Made by a program: the position numbers and the translations under genes
The notes under the pieces: generated by a model
Databases searched by the model: none
Told to the model about the DNA's origin: nothing
Seen by the model: the letters and a program-made list of their open reading frames with translations, nothing else
In this document: one piece after another, positions 39,915 to 49,143 of the stretch
Numbering within the stretch: position 1 is the first letter of the stretch
How the letters are laid out: each line of letters starts with the position of its first letter
NCBI RefSeq assembly: GCF_023022985.1
Contig: NZ_CP095461.1
Location: forward strand, 744,001 to 808,000
Source of the DNA: Arthrobacter gengyunqii
Lineage (GTDB): Bacteria > Actinomycetota > Actinomycetes > Actinomycetales > Micrococcaceae
Reading direction: 5' to 3'
Length of the DNA stretch: 64,000 bases

Positions 39915-42299
39915 CTAGCGCGTGACCCGGACATCGCAATGCAGTCGCCGGGTGTGGTCCACCGGCCGGGTTGGTCCCGTGAGTTCCACCTGCTGCCGCA
40001 GCCTGATGTCGGTGCTGGAAACTCCGAACTGCAGTTCCAGCGCGCCGGGCTCCACAATGCGCTGACCATCGCGGCCGGTGAAGGACGCGACGTCGGCCGG
40101 CACCGTGAACTGCACCCGCGCCGAGGCTCCGGCGTCCAGCTCAACCCGGGCGTAGCCGATCAGCCGCTGCACCGGGCGGACCACGGAGGCCACCGGATCG
40201 TGCAGATACAACTGCACAATCTCGGTGCCGGACCGCCCGCCGGCGTTCGTGAGGGTCAGGCTTACGGCGGTTTCACCGTCCACCGGGAATTGCTGCGGGC
40301 CGTCCAGGACCAGGTCGGAGAACTCAAAGTTCGTGTAGCTCAGGCCGTGCCCAAATGGATAGGCCGGGGTGGGATCGATGTTGGAAACGCCGCTGGCCTG
40401 TCCCAGCGGAGCGGTCAGGTAGGTGGACGGCTGGGCGCCGCGGGCGGCGGGCATGCTGACGGGCAGGCGCCCGCTGGGGTTGGTGCGTCCGCTGAGCACA
40501 CCGGCCAGCGCCGGTCCGCCTTCCTCGCCGGGGAAGAAGGCCTGCACGACGGCGGCGGCCCGCTCCGGTGCGCTGCCCAGGGCATAGGGGCGGCCGGTCA
40601 GCAGGGTGACGACCACGGGTTTGCCGGTGTCCAGCAGGAGATCCAGCAGTTCCTGCTGCACGCCGGGCAGGGCCAGTGACTCGACGTCGCAGCCTTCGCC
40701 GCTGGTGCCCCGGCCAAAGAGCCCGGCACGGTCACCCAGAACGGCAATGACGACGTCGGCCTCCGCCGCGGCAGTCACCGCGTCGTCGAATCCGCCGGTG
40801 TCCGCGCCGTCGATGCTGCAGCCGGCCACCACGGTGAGGGTGTCCTGCGGCAGTTCCCGGCGCAGCGCCTCGGCCACGGTGGGCAGGTCAATGCCGGCCT
40901 CCACCTCGGGATGTGCACCCCCCACATGGGCGGGGAAGGAATAGCAGCCCAGGAACGCCATCGGGTTGTCCGCGTTGGGGCCGATCAGTGCAATCTTCTG
41001 CCCGGCCTGCAGCGGCAGCACGCCGTTGTTGGCGGCCAGCACAATGGCCTGCTCGGCAACCTCGGCCGCCAGCTGCCGGTTGGCCGCCGGGTCCAGCGAC
41101 ACGCTGCCGCGCAACGCATCGGCGGCGGTGTCGCTGTCCAGGCCGGCGCCGTCGTCGTCCGTCGGATGAGCCAGCGCCGCGGGGACGGGACTCCACTCCG
41201 GATCGAGCAGGCCGAGTTCAATTTTCTGCAGCAGGACGCGGTGCAGGGCACGGTCAATGACGGCGGGATCCAGCCGCCCGGCGGCGATCTCTTCGAGGAG
41301 ATGGTCCCCGAAAGCGTCAACCGTGGGCAGCTCCACGTCCACGCCGGCGGACAATGCGGCGTTGGCGGCTTCGCCCAGAGTGGCGGCGACGCGGTGCAGT
41401 TCCTTGAGGAAGGCAACGCCGAAGTAATCGGCCACCACGGTGCCGGTGAACCCCCAGGTCTCCCGCAGCAGCCCGGTAAGCAGGCCCGTGTCCGCGGCGG
41501 ACGGAACGCCGTCCGTGTCCGTGTAGGAGTGCATGACCGAGCGCACACCGGATTCCCGGACCGCCATTTCGAACGGCGCCAGGATGACGTCGGCGAACTC
41601 GCGCGGACCAATGGACACCGGTGCCAGGTTCCGGCCGGCGCGGGAGGCGGAGTACCCGGCAAAGTGCTTCAGCGTGGCCACGATGCCCGCGCCCTCCAGC
41701 CCCTGGATGTAGGCGGTGGCGACGGTGCCGATCAGATAGGGGTCCTCGCCGATCGTCTCCTCCACCCGGCCCCACCGTGCGTCGCGCACCACATCCAGCA
41801 CGGGCGCCAGTCCCTGATGGATACCCACGGAGCGCATGTCGGCACCGATGGCCCCGGCCATGCGGCGGATCAGATCGGGATTGAAGGTGGCACCCCAAGA
41901 CAGGGGCACCGGATAGGCGGTGGCACCCCAGGCGGCAAACCCGGCCAGGCATTCCTCGTGTGCCATGGCCGGGATGCCGAACCGGTTGGCTGCAACAATG
42001 CGCTGCTGCGTGCGCATCAGGGACAGGGCGCCGACGGCGGCATCCACGGGTTTGGTGCCGAAGGGCCGGGTCAGCTGGCCCAGCCCGTGCGGCAGGATCT
42101 CAGCCAGGTCAGGTGCCGGGGTCATGTCGTGCTGGTGCGGGGCCACTTCGCCGCCCTCGCTGGAGACCCCCACCCAGATGCCGAACAGCTGTGCGGTTTT
42201 TTCCCGCAGGGTCATTTCGTCTATCAGTGCATCAGCGCGGGCAGCGGCGGGAAGGGTGGCATCGCGCCAGCGGGCGCGGTCGATGATTGCATCGGTCAT
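39915..42299 (-). CDS. bxlA: Glycoside hydrolase family 3 enzyme, probable cytoplasmic beta-xylosidase
   Basis: A 794-residue enzyme with GH3 N-terminal barrel (residues 25-345, DVVRDARWGRVEETIGEDPYL in part), the KHFAGY loop (Lys211-His212), and the nucleophile Asp291 in GTVVADYFGV. It also has the C-terminal GH3 domain (ALIGPNADNPMAFLG, VVVTLLTGRPYALG) and a terminal fibronectin-III-like domain (about 690-760). There is no signal peptide, so it acts on imported oligosaccharide. Its operon and operator match the Streptomyces bxlEFGA arrangement, favouring xylobiose over cellobiose. Confidence 0.85.
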   Translation of the reverse strand: MTDAIIDRARWRDATLPAAARADALIDEMTLREKTAQLFGIWVGVSSEGGEVAPHQHDMTPAPDLAEILPHGLGQLTRPFGTKPVDAAVGALSLMRTQQRIVAANRFGIPAMAHEECLAGFAAWGATAYPVPLSWGATFNPDLIRRMAGAIGADMRSVGIHQGLAPVLDVVRDARWGRVEETIGEDPYLIGTVATAYIQGLEGAGIVATLKHFAGYSASRAGRNLAPVSIGPREFADVILAPFEMAVRESGVRSVMHSYTDTDGVPSAADTGLLTGLLRETWGFTGTVVADYFGVAFLKELHRVAATLGEAANAALSAGVDVELPTVDAFGDHLLEEIAAGRLDPAVIDRALHRVLLQKIELGLLDPEWSPVPAALAHPTDDDGAGLDSDTAADALRGSVSLDPAANRQLAAEVAEQAIVLAANNGVLPLQAGQKIALIGPNADNPMAFLGCYSFPAHVGGAHPEVEAGIDLPTVAEALRRELPQDTLTVVAGCSIDGADTGGFDDAVTAAAEADVVIAVLGDRAGLFGRGTSGEGCDVESLALPGVQQELLDLLLDTGKPVVVTLLTGRPYALGSAPERAAAVVQAFFPGEEGGPALAGVLSGRTNPSGRLPVSMPAARGAQPSTYLTAPLGQASGVSNIDPTPAYPFGHGLSYTNFEFSDLVLDGPQQFPVDGETAVSLTLTNAGGRSGTEIVQLYLHDPVASVVRPVQRLIGYARVELDAGASARVQFTVPADVASFTGRDGQRIVEPGALELQFGVSSTDIRLRQQVELTGPTRPVDHTRRLHCDVRVTR

Positions 42300-43117
42300 T
42301 ATTTTCCTCCGACCCCCATGAGGCCTTGAACAAGTGCGCGGCGCGCAAAGAGATACACCAGCAGGACGGGAATCATGGAGACGGTGACGGCTGCCAGGAT
42401 GCCCGGCACGTTCACGCCGTACTGGGTTTGGAAGTTGAACAGGCCAAGGGTGATCACCCGGTTGGACTCGGACTGGGTCAGGATCAGCGGGAGCAGGAAC
42501 CCGTTCCAGCCCTGCAGTGCGGAGAACACGGCAATGGTGGACAGTCCGCCTTTGGAGAGCGGCAGCACCAGGCGGAAGAACGCCCGGGCCGGGGTTGCTC
42601 CGTCCACTGACATGGCTTCGTAGAGTTCGGGCGTGATGTCCCGCATGGTGCCGGTCAGGATCAGCGTGCAGATGGGCAGGGCGAAGGCGGCCGTGGGCAG
42701 GATGATGCCCAGCAGGGTGTCATACAGGCCGGCGGTGTTGATCAGGTAGAACATCGGCACGATTACGGCCTGGACCGGAATGGCCAGTCCCAGCAGAAAG
42801 AACCGGAACACGAAGGTGGTGCTGCGGCCCTGGCTGCGCACAATCGCGTAGGACAGCGGCGGGACCACCAGCAGCACAATGGCCACCACGCCGCCGGTGA
42901 CAATGAAGGTGTTCAGGAAGTAGCCGCCAAAGCCCTGCCGGAATACTTCCAGGTAGTTGTCGAAGGTCAGGCTGGTGGGCACGGACAGCGGTCCGTTGGC
43001 GCTGAAGTCGCCGCGGGTCTGCACGCTGGCCGCGACCATCACGTACAGCGGCAGGGCCACGATCACCAGCCAAAGGGCTGCGGCCGCGCCGGCAATGTAG
43101 TTGGGGCGGGTACGCAT
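42299..43117 (-). CDS. bxlG: Carbohydrate ABC transporter permease (MalG/BxlG-like)
   Basis: A 272-residue membrane protein with six helices. The EAA loop (ELYEAMSVDGATPARAFFRLVLPL, near residues 168-190) contacts the ATPase. No ATPase gene is in this operon; actinobacterial sugar importers of this type are usually powered by a shared MsiK protein encoded elsewhere. It overlaps the GH3 start by one base and the other permease by one base. Confidence 0.85.
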   Translation of the reverse strand: MRTRPNYIAGAAAALWLVIVALPLYVMVAASVQTRGDFSANGPLSVPTSLTFDNYLEVFRQGFGGYFLNTFIVTGGVVAIVLLVVPPLSYAIVRSQGRSTTFVFRFFLLGLAIPVQAVIVPMFYLINTAGLYDTLLGIILPTAAFALPICTLILTGTMRDITPELYEAMSVDGATPARAFFRLVLPLSKGGLSTIAVFSALQGWNGFLLPLILTQSESNRVITLGLFNFQTQYGVNVPGILAAVTVSMIPVLLVYLFARRALVQGLMGVGGK

Positions 43118-44064
43118 CAGAGTCCTTCCATGGTGCTGCGCATTTTGTCGTAGCCGGACACCTTGACCATGATCAGGGAGATCGCGGTGGCCACGACCAC
43201 CAGGACCAGGGCCACTGCGGCACCGACACCGAAGTCGAAGCGCTGGAAGGCCTGCTCGTACATGTAGAAGGCAGTGATGGTGGTTGCGGTGCCGGGTCCG
43301 CCGTCGGTCAGGATCAGCACGGTTTCAAAGGTGGTGAGCCCGCCCACCACCATCAGGATCACCGAGGTGATGATGCTGTTGCGCATCTGCGGCAGCGTGA
43401 TGCTGAAGAACGCCCGCACACGGCCCGCTCCGTCCACCTCCGCCGCCTGGTACAGCACCGCCGGCACGGATTTGGCGGCACCCTGGTAGATCAGGGTGTG
43501 GAACGGGGTGAACTGCCACATGCCCACAAAGATGATCACGGCGATGGCGGTTGACTGGTTTCCGAACAGGTTTCCGTCGCCGAACAGCCAGCTCAGCTGC
43601 CCCGGGATGCCGAAGTTCGGATCCAGCAGGGCACGCCAGAGCACGGAAATTGCGGCCGAGGACAGCAGCAGCGGAACAAAGTAGATGGCGCTGAGCACGG
43701 CACGGTTGCGTTGTTCGCCCGCCGCCCAGACCCCCAGCAGAATGCTGATGGGGGTCTGGGTGAGGACGCCGAGCACAATGAACAGCAGGCTCAGCCACAG
43801 GCTCTGAATCATGACCGAATCCCCGGCCAGTTCCTGCCAGTTTTCCAGGCCGACAAACTTGGGATCGCCGATGCCGCGCCAGGAGCTGAAGGACAGCAGG
43901 ACGACGGCGATCAGCGGCACCACGGCGAAAAGCGAGAAGAACACCGTTGCGGGCAGGGTCCAGAGGAATCCCGGACGGGTCTTGTGTTCCCTTCCTCCCC
44001 GCGCCGGACGGTTCGCTGTGGAACCCTCCGGCGAGGCGGAACGGGGCGGATTCAGAGTTGTCAT
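43117..44064 (-). CDS. bxlF: Carbohydrate ABC transporter permease (MalF/BxlF-like)
   Basis: A 315-residue membrane protein: a basic 30-residue N-terminus, then six or seven helices, with the EAA loop near residues 210-232 (QAAEVDGAGRVRAFFSITLPQ). It forms the channel with the protein encoded next. It lies nine bases after the lipoprotein gene. Confidence 0.85.
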   Translation of the reverse strand: MTTLNPPRSASPEGSTANRPARGGREHKTRPGFLWTLPATVFFSLFAVVPLIAVVLLSFSSWRGIGDPKFVGLENWQELAGDSVMIQSLWLSLLFIVLGVLTQTPISILLGVWAAGEQRNRAVLSAIYFVPLLLSSAAISVLWRALLDPNFGIPGQLSWLFGDGNLFGNQSTAIAVIIFVGMWQFTPFHTLIYQGAAKSVPAVLYQAAEVDGAGRVRAFFSITLPQMRNSIITSVILMVVGGLTTFETVLILTDGGPGTATTITAFYMYEQAFQRFDFGVGAAVALVLVVVATAISLIMVKVSGYDKMRSTMEGL

Positions 44065-44073
44065 GGAGAGTTC

Positions 44074-45378
44074 CTAGAGTCCCTGCATGGCGGCGATGAA
44101 GCCGTCTTCATCGATGCGGCCGCTGAAGAAGTCGGCCATGGCGCCGTGAATGGCGGGGGTGGCCGAGGGCGGGTAGGCCTGGTCCCAGGAGAGCTGGAAG
44201 GAGGGAGCATTCTCCACCAGGGACAGCTGGTACTTGGCGTAGTCCGGGTTGGTGGCCTGATCCAGGAAGTCACCGGTGTTGGTGGTGGTGGGCAGGTTGC
44301 CGATCCCCACCTGCTGCTGCACGAACTCGTCGGAGTACATGAGCTTCAGGAAGTCCCGCACGGTGTCGGGGTACCGGGTGTTGGCCAGAACCGAGTAGAA
44401 GTTGTTGGTGTTGCCGACCAGGTTGGCCGGGTCGCCCTTGCCGCCGTCGACGGTGGGGAACTCGTTGTAGCCCAGGGAGTTGGCGGCGAATTCCGGAGCG
44501 GCGTCGCGGTGGGTCGAGTAGGCCCAGGAGCCCATCAGCTCAAAGCCGGCCTGACCGCTGGAGAGCAGGGAAGCGGAACCGCCGTCGGTGAACTTCACCG
44601 ACTGGTAGTTGTTGCCGAAGGCCCCGGTGTCCACCAGGTCCTTCAGCATGCCCAGGGCCTCGCGGCTTTCATCGGATTCCCAGACGCTCGGATCTCCGCC
44701 CAGGGCGGCCTCAAAGAGTTCGGGACCGGCCACGCGGTCATACACGTATTCAACCCACATCAGGGTGGGCCATTCGTCGGCGCCGCCCAGGGCGATCGGG
44801 GTAACGCCGGCGGCCTTGAGCTTCTCGACATCGGCCAGCAGGTCATCCCAGGTTTCCGGTGCCCCGTCGATACCGGCTGAGGCCAGCACCTCCTCGTTGC
44901 TGAAGAGCATCACCGGCTGGGTGCCGCGCATGGGAATCCCGTACGCCTTGCCGTCCACCACTGCGGCATCAAACACCGACGGCAGGAACGCATCCTTGAG
45001 CTGCGGATCCTCGGCGATGAAGTCATCCAGCGGCATCAGGAGGTCCGCTTCCACGTAATCCGTGATGGATCCGCCGCCCCAGTTGAAGAAGATGTCCGGG
45101 GCCGAATCGGTGTCGATGATGGTCTGCAGCTTGCTCTGATATTCAGCGCCGGGGATGGTGTCAAGGACAACCTTCACATCGGAGGTTTCGTTGAACTGGT
45201 CAACCATGGCCTGCTCCACCGTGTTGCCGGCGTCGCCGTAGACCAGGACGTGCACTTCATTTTCGGGACGGTTCGAGGCCTCGGAGCCGCCGCTGGAACA
45301 GGCGGCCAGGGACAGGCCCAGGACTACCGCGCTGGTGGCGGCGGCAGCTGGGCGGAACCAGTTGGTGGTGTTCTTCAT
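44074..45378 (-). CDS. bxlE: Extracellular sugar-binding lipoprotein (BxlE-like)
   Basis: A 434-residue family-1 solute-binding lipoprotein. The lipobox is LSLAACSSG (Cys about residue 27). The mature fold has NEVHVLVYGDAGNTVEQAMVD at the start and conserved blocks GIPMRGTQPVMLFSNEEVLASAG and ELMGSWAYSTHRDAA (quoted parts). It opens the operon, 153 bases from the divergent LacI regulator. Context with GH3 and acetylxylan esterase suggests xylobiose or a larger xylooligosaccharide. Confidence 0.85.
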   Translation of the reverse strand: MKNTTNWFRPAAAATSAVVLGLSLAACSSGGSEASNRPENEVHVLVYGDAGNTVEQAMVDQFNETSDVKVVLDTIPGAEYQSKLQTIIDTDSAPDIFFNWGGGSITDYVEADLLMPLDDFIAEDPQLKDAFLPSVFDAAVVDGKAYGIPMRGTQPVMLFSNEEVLASAGIDGAPETWDDLLADVEKLKAAGVTPIALGGADEWPTLMWVEYVYDRVAGPELFEAALGGDPSVWESDESREALGMLKDLVDTGAFGNNYQSVKFTDGGSASLLSSGQAGFELMGSWAYSTHRDAAPEFAANSLGYNEFPTVDGGKGDPANLVGNTNNFYSVLANTRYPDTVRDFLKLMYSDEFVQQQVGIGNLPTTTNTGDFLDQATNPDYAKYQLSLVENAPSFQLSWDQAYPPSATPAIHGAMADFFSGRIDEDGFIAAMQGL

Positions 45379-45405
45379 TGAACTGCTCCTTGTGAACGGC
45401 TGCTC

Positions 45406-45477
45406 CGAAAGTTTCGAAACAGTTGCCGAAAGTGGGCGGATGCCGATAGTTTAGGGGTACGGGTCTGTGATCCGCAA
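45406..45477 (-). promoter_or_regulatory. bxl operon promoter and LacI-type operator CGAAAGTTTCG
   Basis: On the minus strand, TTGCGG (45477-45472) and TAAACT (45453-45448) are 18 bases apart. Downstream, at 45406-45416, is CGAAAGTTTCG, a perfect inverted repeat about a central G. It overlaps GTTTCGAAAC (45411-45420). CGAA-N-TTCG-type sites are those described for BxlR regulators in Streptomyces. The site would act as a roadblock just after the start. Confidence 0.75.
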
Positions 45478-45530
45478 CACTTTTTCGAGAGAACGAGTAA
45501 CCTTTTTCATCCGCCCTGAGGAGACAACGC

Positions 45531-46580
45531 ATGTCCGCATCCACCCCTGCCACTCGGGTCACCCTCGCGGATCTGGCATCGGAAGCCGGTGTTTCGCTCT
45601 CCACCATTTCGAAAGTACTGAACGGACGCAGCGACGTTTCCCGCAGCACCAGGTCGAAAGTTGAGACGCTCCTGGACGAACACGGTTACCAACGGCGGAC
45701 GTCGCGCGCACCAAGCTCCCGGTTGCTGGAGCTCGTGTTCCATGAACTTGAGAGTGCGTGGGCGCTGGAAATCATCCGCGGCGTGGAAAACGTGGCCCGT
45801 GAAAACGGGCTGAGCGTGGTGCTCACGGAAAGCGGAACCCGGCACGCTCCGGGTCCGGAATGGGTGGAGGGTGTCATTGCACGCCAGCCTGCCGGCGTCG
45901 TCCTGGTTTTTGCCGATCTGCCGCAGGACTGCCGGCGGCAGCTGGAATCGCGCTCCATTCCGTTCGCCATCATCGATCCTGCCGGGGATCCGACACCTGA
46001 CGTGCCGTCGGTGGGGTCGGCAAACTGGGCCGGCGGAATGATGGCCACCCGGCATTTGATTGATCTGGGGCACACCCGGATTGCCGCAATCACGGGGCCG
46101 GAGGATGTGATGTGCTCGCTGGCCCGCATTGACGGGTACCGCAGCGCCCTGAACGCGGCGGGCCTGCCCTATGACCGGGGGCTCATCCGCTACGGCAACT
46201 TCCATGTGGACGGCGGCCGGGATCATGCACTGGAGCTGCTGAGCAAGCCGGACCGGCCCACCGCCATCTTTGCCGGCAGCGACATCCAGGCCCTGGGAGT
46301 TCTGGATGCGGCGCGCCAGCTGGGAATTTCGGTTCCCGATGAGCTGTCGATCGTGGGCTACGACGATCTGCAAGTGGCGCGGTGGTCCAGCCCCGCGCTG
46401 ACCACGGTGCACCAGCCGCTGATTGAAATGGCCGAGGAAGCAGCCCGCATGGTCCTCCTGCTGCGCGACGGCCAGCGTCCCAACAACCTGCGGCTGGACC
46501 TGGCCACGTCACTGGTGGTGCGGCAGAGCACCGGACCGGCACCGAAGGAGCTCCGTCCGCTGACTGCCCAGGGGAACTGA
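45531..46580 (+). CDS. bxlR: LacI-family repressor (BxlR-like)
   Basis: A 349-residue regulator. The LacI HTH and hinge helix are VTLADLASEAGVSLSTISKV then LNGRSDVSRSTRSKVETLL. The periplasmic-binding-protein-like ligand domain follows (HLIDLGHTRIAAITGPE, PTAIFAGSDIQALGVLDAARQLG, LSIVGYDDL). GAGGAG precedes the ATG. It is divergent from the bxl operon and should bind the CGAAAGTTTCG site at 45406 until xylobiose or xylose is present. Confidence 0.85.
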   Translation: MSASTPATRVTLADLASEAGVSLSTISKVLNGRSDVSRSTRSKVETLLDEHGYQRRTSRAPSSRLLELVFHELESAWALEIIRGVENVARENGLSVVLTESGTRHAPGPEWVEGVIARQPAGVVLVFADLPQDCRRQLESRSIPFAIIDPAGDPTPDVPSVGSANWAGGMMATRHLIDLGHTRIAAITGPEDVMCSLARIDGYRSALNAAGLPYDRGLIRYGNFHVDGGRDHALELLSKPDRPTAIFAGSDIQALGVLDAARQLGISVPDELSIVGYDDLQVARWSSPALTTVHQPLIEMAEEAARMVLLLRDGQRPNNLRLDLATSLVVRQSTGPAPKELRPLTAQGN

Positions 46581-46593
46581 GTCTGCGCGGGTG

Positions 46594-47892
46594 CTAACGC
46601 TCGGGCAGTTCGGCCTCAGCGGCTGCGGCATCGGCTTCAAGGGAGGTGTTCGTGCCCTCCAACGCGGCCGGGCCGCCCCGCCGGTACGCGGGCGTGGCGG
46701 CGGCAAGAACCAGGAACATCACGGCGCAGCAGGCGATAATGACACCGGACATGGCAAGCGCCCCGCCGCCGAACACACCCACCAGGGGGCTGACGACGCC
46801 GGCCACGCCCACCTGCAGCGCACCGATCAGAGCAGCGGCGGACCCTGCCATGTGGCCGTAATTGCCCAGCGCAATGACGGTGGAGTTGGCCGCGATGAGT
46901 CCGTGCATGGCCAGTACCAGCCAGAGTCCGGCGGCCAGCCCGAAGACGCCGCCGATTCCGGTGAGGACGATGACCGGCAGCAGCAGGGACAAGCCCAGAA
47001 TCACCGGAACGGTCACGCGCAGGATACGGGTGGGAGACACACGGTGGACCAGTGCGGCGTTCACCTGCGCGGAGATGACCATGCCCGCGCCGTTGACGGC
47101 GAACACCAGGGCGTACTGCCCCGGCGTCAGGCCGTACTCGTCCTGGAAAACAAACGGTGAACCCACCACGTAGCTCATGATGACGGCCATGCCCAGGCCT
47201 GGAATGAATGCCAGGGCAAGGAAGTGCCGGTCCCGCAGCAGCACCTTGTAGCCGCGGAAAACGCTCGGCCCGCCGCGGGTGCGCCGCCGTTCCGCGGGCA
47301 GCGTTTCAGGCATGAACCGCCAGACAATCAGCACCAGGACCAGCCCGATGACTGCCAGGGCCACAAAGACGGCCCGCCACTGCCAGATGCTGGCAACGGC
47401 CTGGCCAATGGTCGGCGCCAGCAGCGGTGCCAGCCCGATGACCAGCATCAGCCGGGAGAGCAGTTGGGCGGCATCCGATCCGACAAAACGGTCACGGATG
47501 ACGGCGATGGCCACCACGCCGGCGGCGGCATTGAAGAATCCCTGCAGGACCCGCAGCCCGATCAGGGTGCCGATGCCCGGCGCAACGGCGCACAGGAGCG
47601 AGACAATCACGTGCATGCTGATGCCGATCAGCAGCGGCAGCCTGCGTCCGAACCGGTCCGAGAAAGGTCCGATCACCAGCTGCCCGAAGGCTGCGCCAAT
47701 CAGGGTTCCGGACATGGTGAACTGGGCGGCGGCCTGGCTGGTGTTCAGTTCGGTTGCCACGATGGGCAGCGACGGCAGGTACATGTCCGTGGTGACCGCC
47801 GGAAGTGCCGCCAGCGCGCCCAGCATCAGGATGTACTTGATCCCTGGACGGTAGTTAGGGCGGCTGCCCTGGGTCCTGGGCGAAGTGCTCAA
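46594..47892 (-). CDS. Bcr/CflA-family drug-resistance MFS transporter
   Basis: A 432-residue proton-drug antiporter with 12 membrane helices. It has DMYLPSLPIVATELNTS at the first loop, the motif GPFSDRFGRRLPLL between helices 2 and 3, and the GFFNAAAGVVAIAVIRDRF block typical of Bcr/CflA (partly quoted). The acidic C-terminal 25 residues are unusual but short. It is transcribed alone; substrates cannot be predicted. Confidence 0.85.
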   Translation of the reverse strand: MSTSPRTQGSRPNYRPGIKYILMLGALAALPAVTTDMYLPSLPIVATELNTSQAAAQFTMSGTLIGAAFGQLVIGPFSDRFGRRLPLLIGISMHVIVSLLCAVAPGIGTLIGLRVLQGFFNAAAGVVAIAVIRDRFVGSDAAQLLSRLMLVIGLAPLLAPTIGQAVASIWQWRAVFVALAVIGLVLVLIVWRFMPETLPAERRRTRGGPSVFRGYKVLLRDRHFLALAFIPGLGMAVIMSYVVGSPFVFQDEYGLTPGQYALVFAVNGAGMVISAQVNAALVHRVSPTRILRVTVPVILGLSLLLPVIVLTGIGGVFGLAAGLWLVLAMHGLIAANSTVIALGNYGHMAGSAAALIGALQVGVAGVVSPLVGVFGGGALAMSGVIIACCAVMFLVLAAATPAYRRGGPAALEGTNTSLEADAAAAEAELPER

Positions 47893-48013
47893 CAGTGTTC
47901 CTTCAGAGTTTGTGGGGGAGTGAGAGGAAAGTGCTGGAAGCCAACAAAGTCCCCATTCAGCCTAGGTGCCGTCGGTGCAGGCGAACAAGGGCGAGGCACA
48001 GTGTGCTGCGCCA

Positions 48014-49003
48014 CTAACGGGGCGACGGTGGCGGAAGCACGGTGTCCAGGAACGTCTCCGTCATCAGCCGGTGGTCCAGTCCCAGCGCCACCTCGATGAC
48101 CGGCACGGGACCGGCCTCTCCGTGGTGCTCGCTTTCGCCCGGCTGCAGCCGCCGGTCCACGAGCGTCTGCCCGCGGCTGTGGCCGGACAGTTCCACCCGC
48201 ACCGGATACCGCAGCAGCTCCACCGTTTGCGGAACGGCAATCAGGCATGCGGCACCGGCGTCGCCAATGGTCACCGGCTGCGGGTCGGCTCCTCCGCCGC
48301 GCAGTCCGCCCACGGTGAGGATGTCACCGACCAGGCGGGCGCCGTCGTCATCCGCGCGGGCCAGCGGCAGGTATTGCGCGGGTTCCAACGTCGCCTGGAT
48401 GAAAACATCCAGCCCGTACATGACGGTGGGAACGCCACTGTGGATCACGATCGCCAGGGCCTCCGGGTCCTGCCACGCATTGAACTCGGCATGCGAGGTG
48501 GCGTTGCCGATGCCGGCGGAACCGCCCATGAACACGATGCGCTCCAGTTTGCGCGCCGTGGCGGGATAAGCGCGCAGGAACACCGCCACATTGGTCAGCG
48601 GTCCCAGCGCCAGAAGCGTCACGGGAACGGGAGAATCCTCGATGGTGCGGTGCATCAGTTCGACGGCGGCCAAGGTGCCGGGGGAGTGCGGGCTGCGGGG
48701 AAGCTCGAGCCCGCCCAAACCGTTGGCGCCGTGGAAGGCATGGGCGTCGCGGGGATCGTTGATCAGGGGCCGTTCCGCCCCGCGGGCCACCGGAATGCCG
48801 CCGGCGCCGGCGGCATGCAGCACGTCCAGGGTGTTGCGGACCACCTGATCGACGGCGGTGTTGCCTGCCACGCAGGTCACGGCCAGCAGATCGATGCGCG
48901 GGTCGCGGGCCAGGAACACCAGCGCCAGGGCATCGTCCATCCCGGTGTCGACGTCGGCAATCACGGCTGCGGGGAGCGCAGCGTTTGCGGGGGCGGGATT
49001 CAT
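48014..49003 (-). CDS. Inosine-uridine-type nucleoside hydrolase
   Basis: A 329-residue enzyme that splits the N-glycosidic bond of ribonucleosides. The calcium/ribose-binding motif is ADVDTGMDDALAL (residues 16-28), followed by VTCVAGNTAVDQVVRN, LGPLTNVAVFL, FMGGSAGIGNATSHAEFNAWQDPEA (part quoted) and the late catalytic-region block LMTETF. The role is nucleoside salvage. It is monocistronic, 121 bases before the MFS gene start on the same strand. Confidence 0.85.
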   Translation of the reverse strand: MNPAPANAALPAAVIADVDTGMDDALALVFLARDPRIDLLAVTCVAGNTAVDQVVRNTLDVLHAAGAGGIPVARGAERPLINDPRDAHAFHGANGLGGLELPRSPHSPGTLAAVELMHRTIEDSPVPVTLLALGPLTNVAVFLRAYPATARKLERIVFMGGSAGIGNATSHAEFNAWQDPEALAIVIHSGVPTVMYGLDVFIQATLEPAQYLPLARADDDGARLVGDILTVGGLRGGGADPQPVTIGDAGAACLIAVPQTVELLRYPVRVELSGHSRGQTLVDRRLQPGESEHHGEAGPVPVIEVALGLDHRLMTETFLDTVLPPPSPR

Positions 49004-49143
49004 CAGGACTCCGTCGGTGTTGGAATTTCAGTCTAGCCAGCGCAGCAGCGGTCGTTGACCGTGAAACAGGCGCGTTTCACACTGGGAAGAGCCCGGCACG
49101 GCGGCTCCGCCGCTGGCTCCGCCACCAGGAAGAGGCAACTTCC

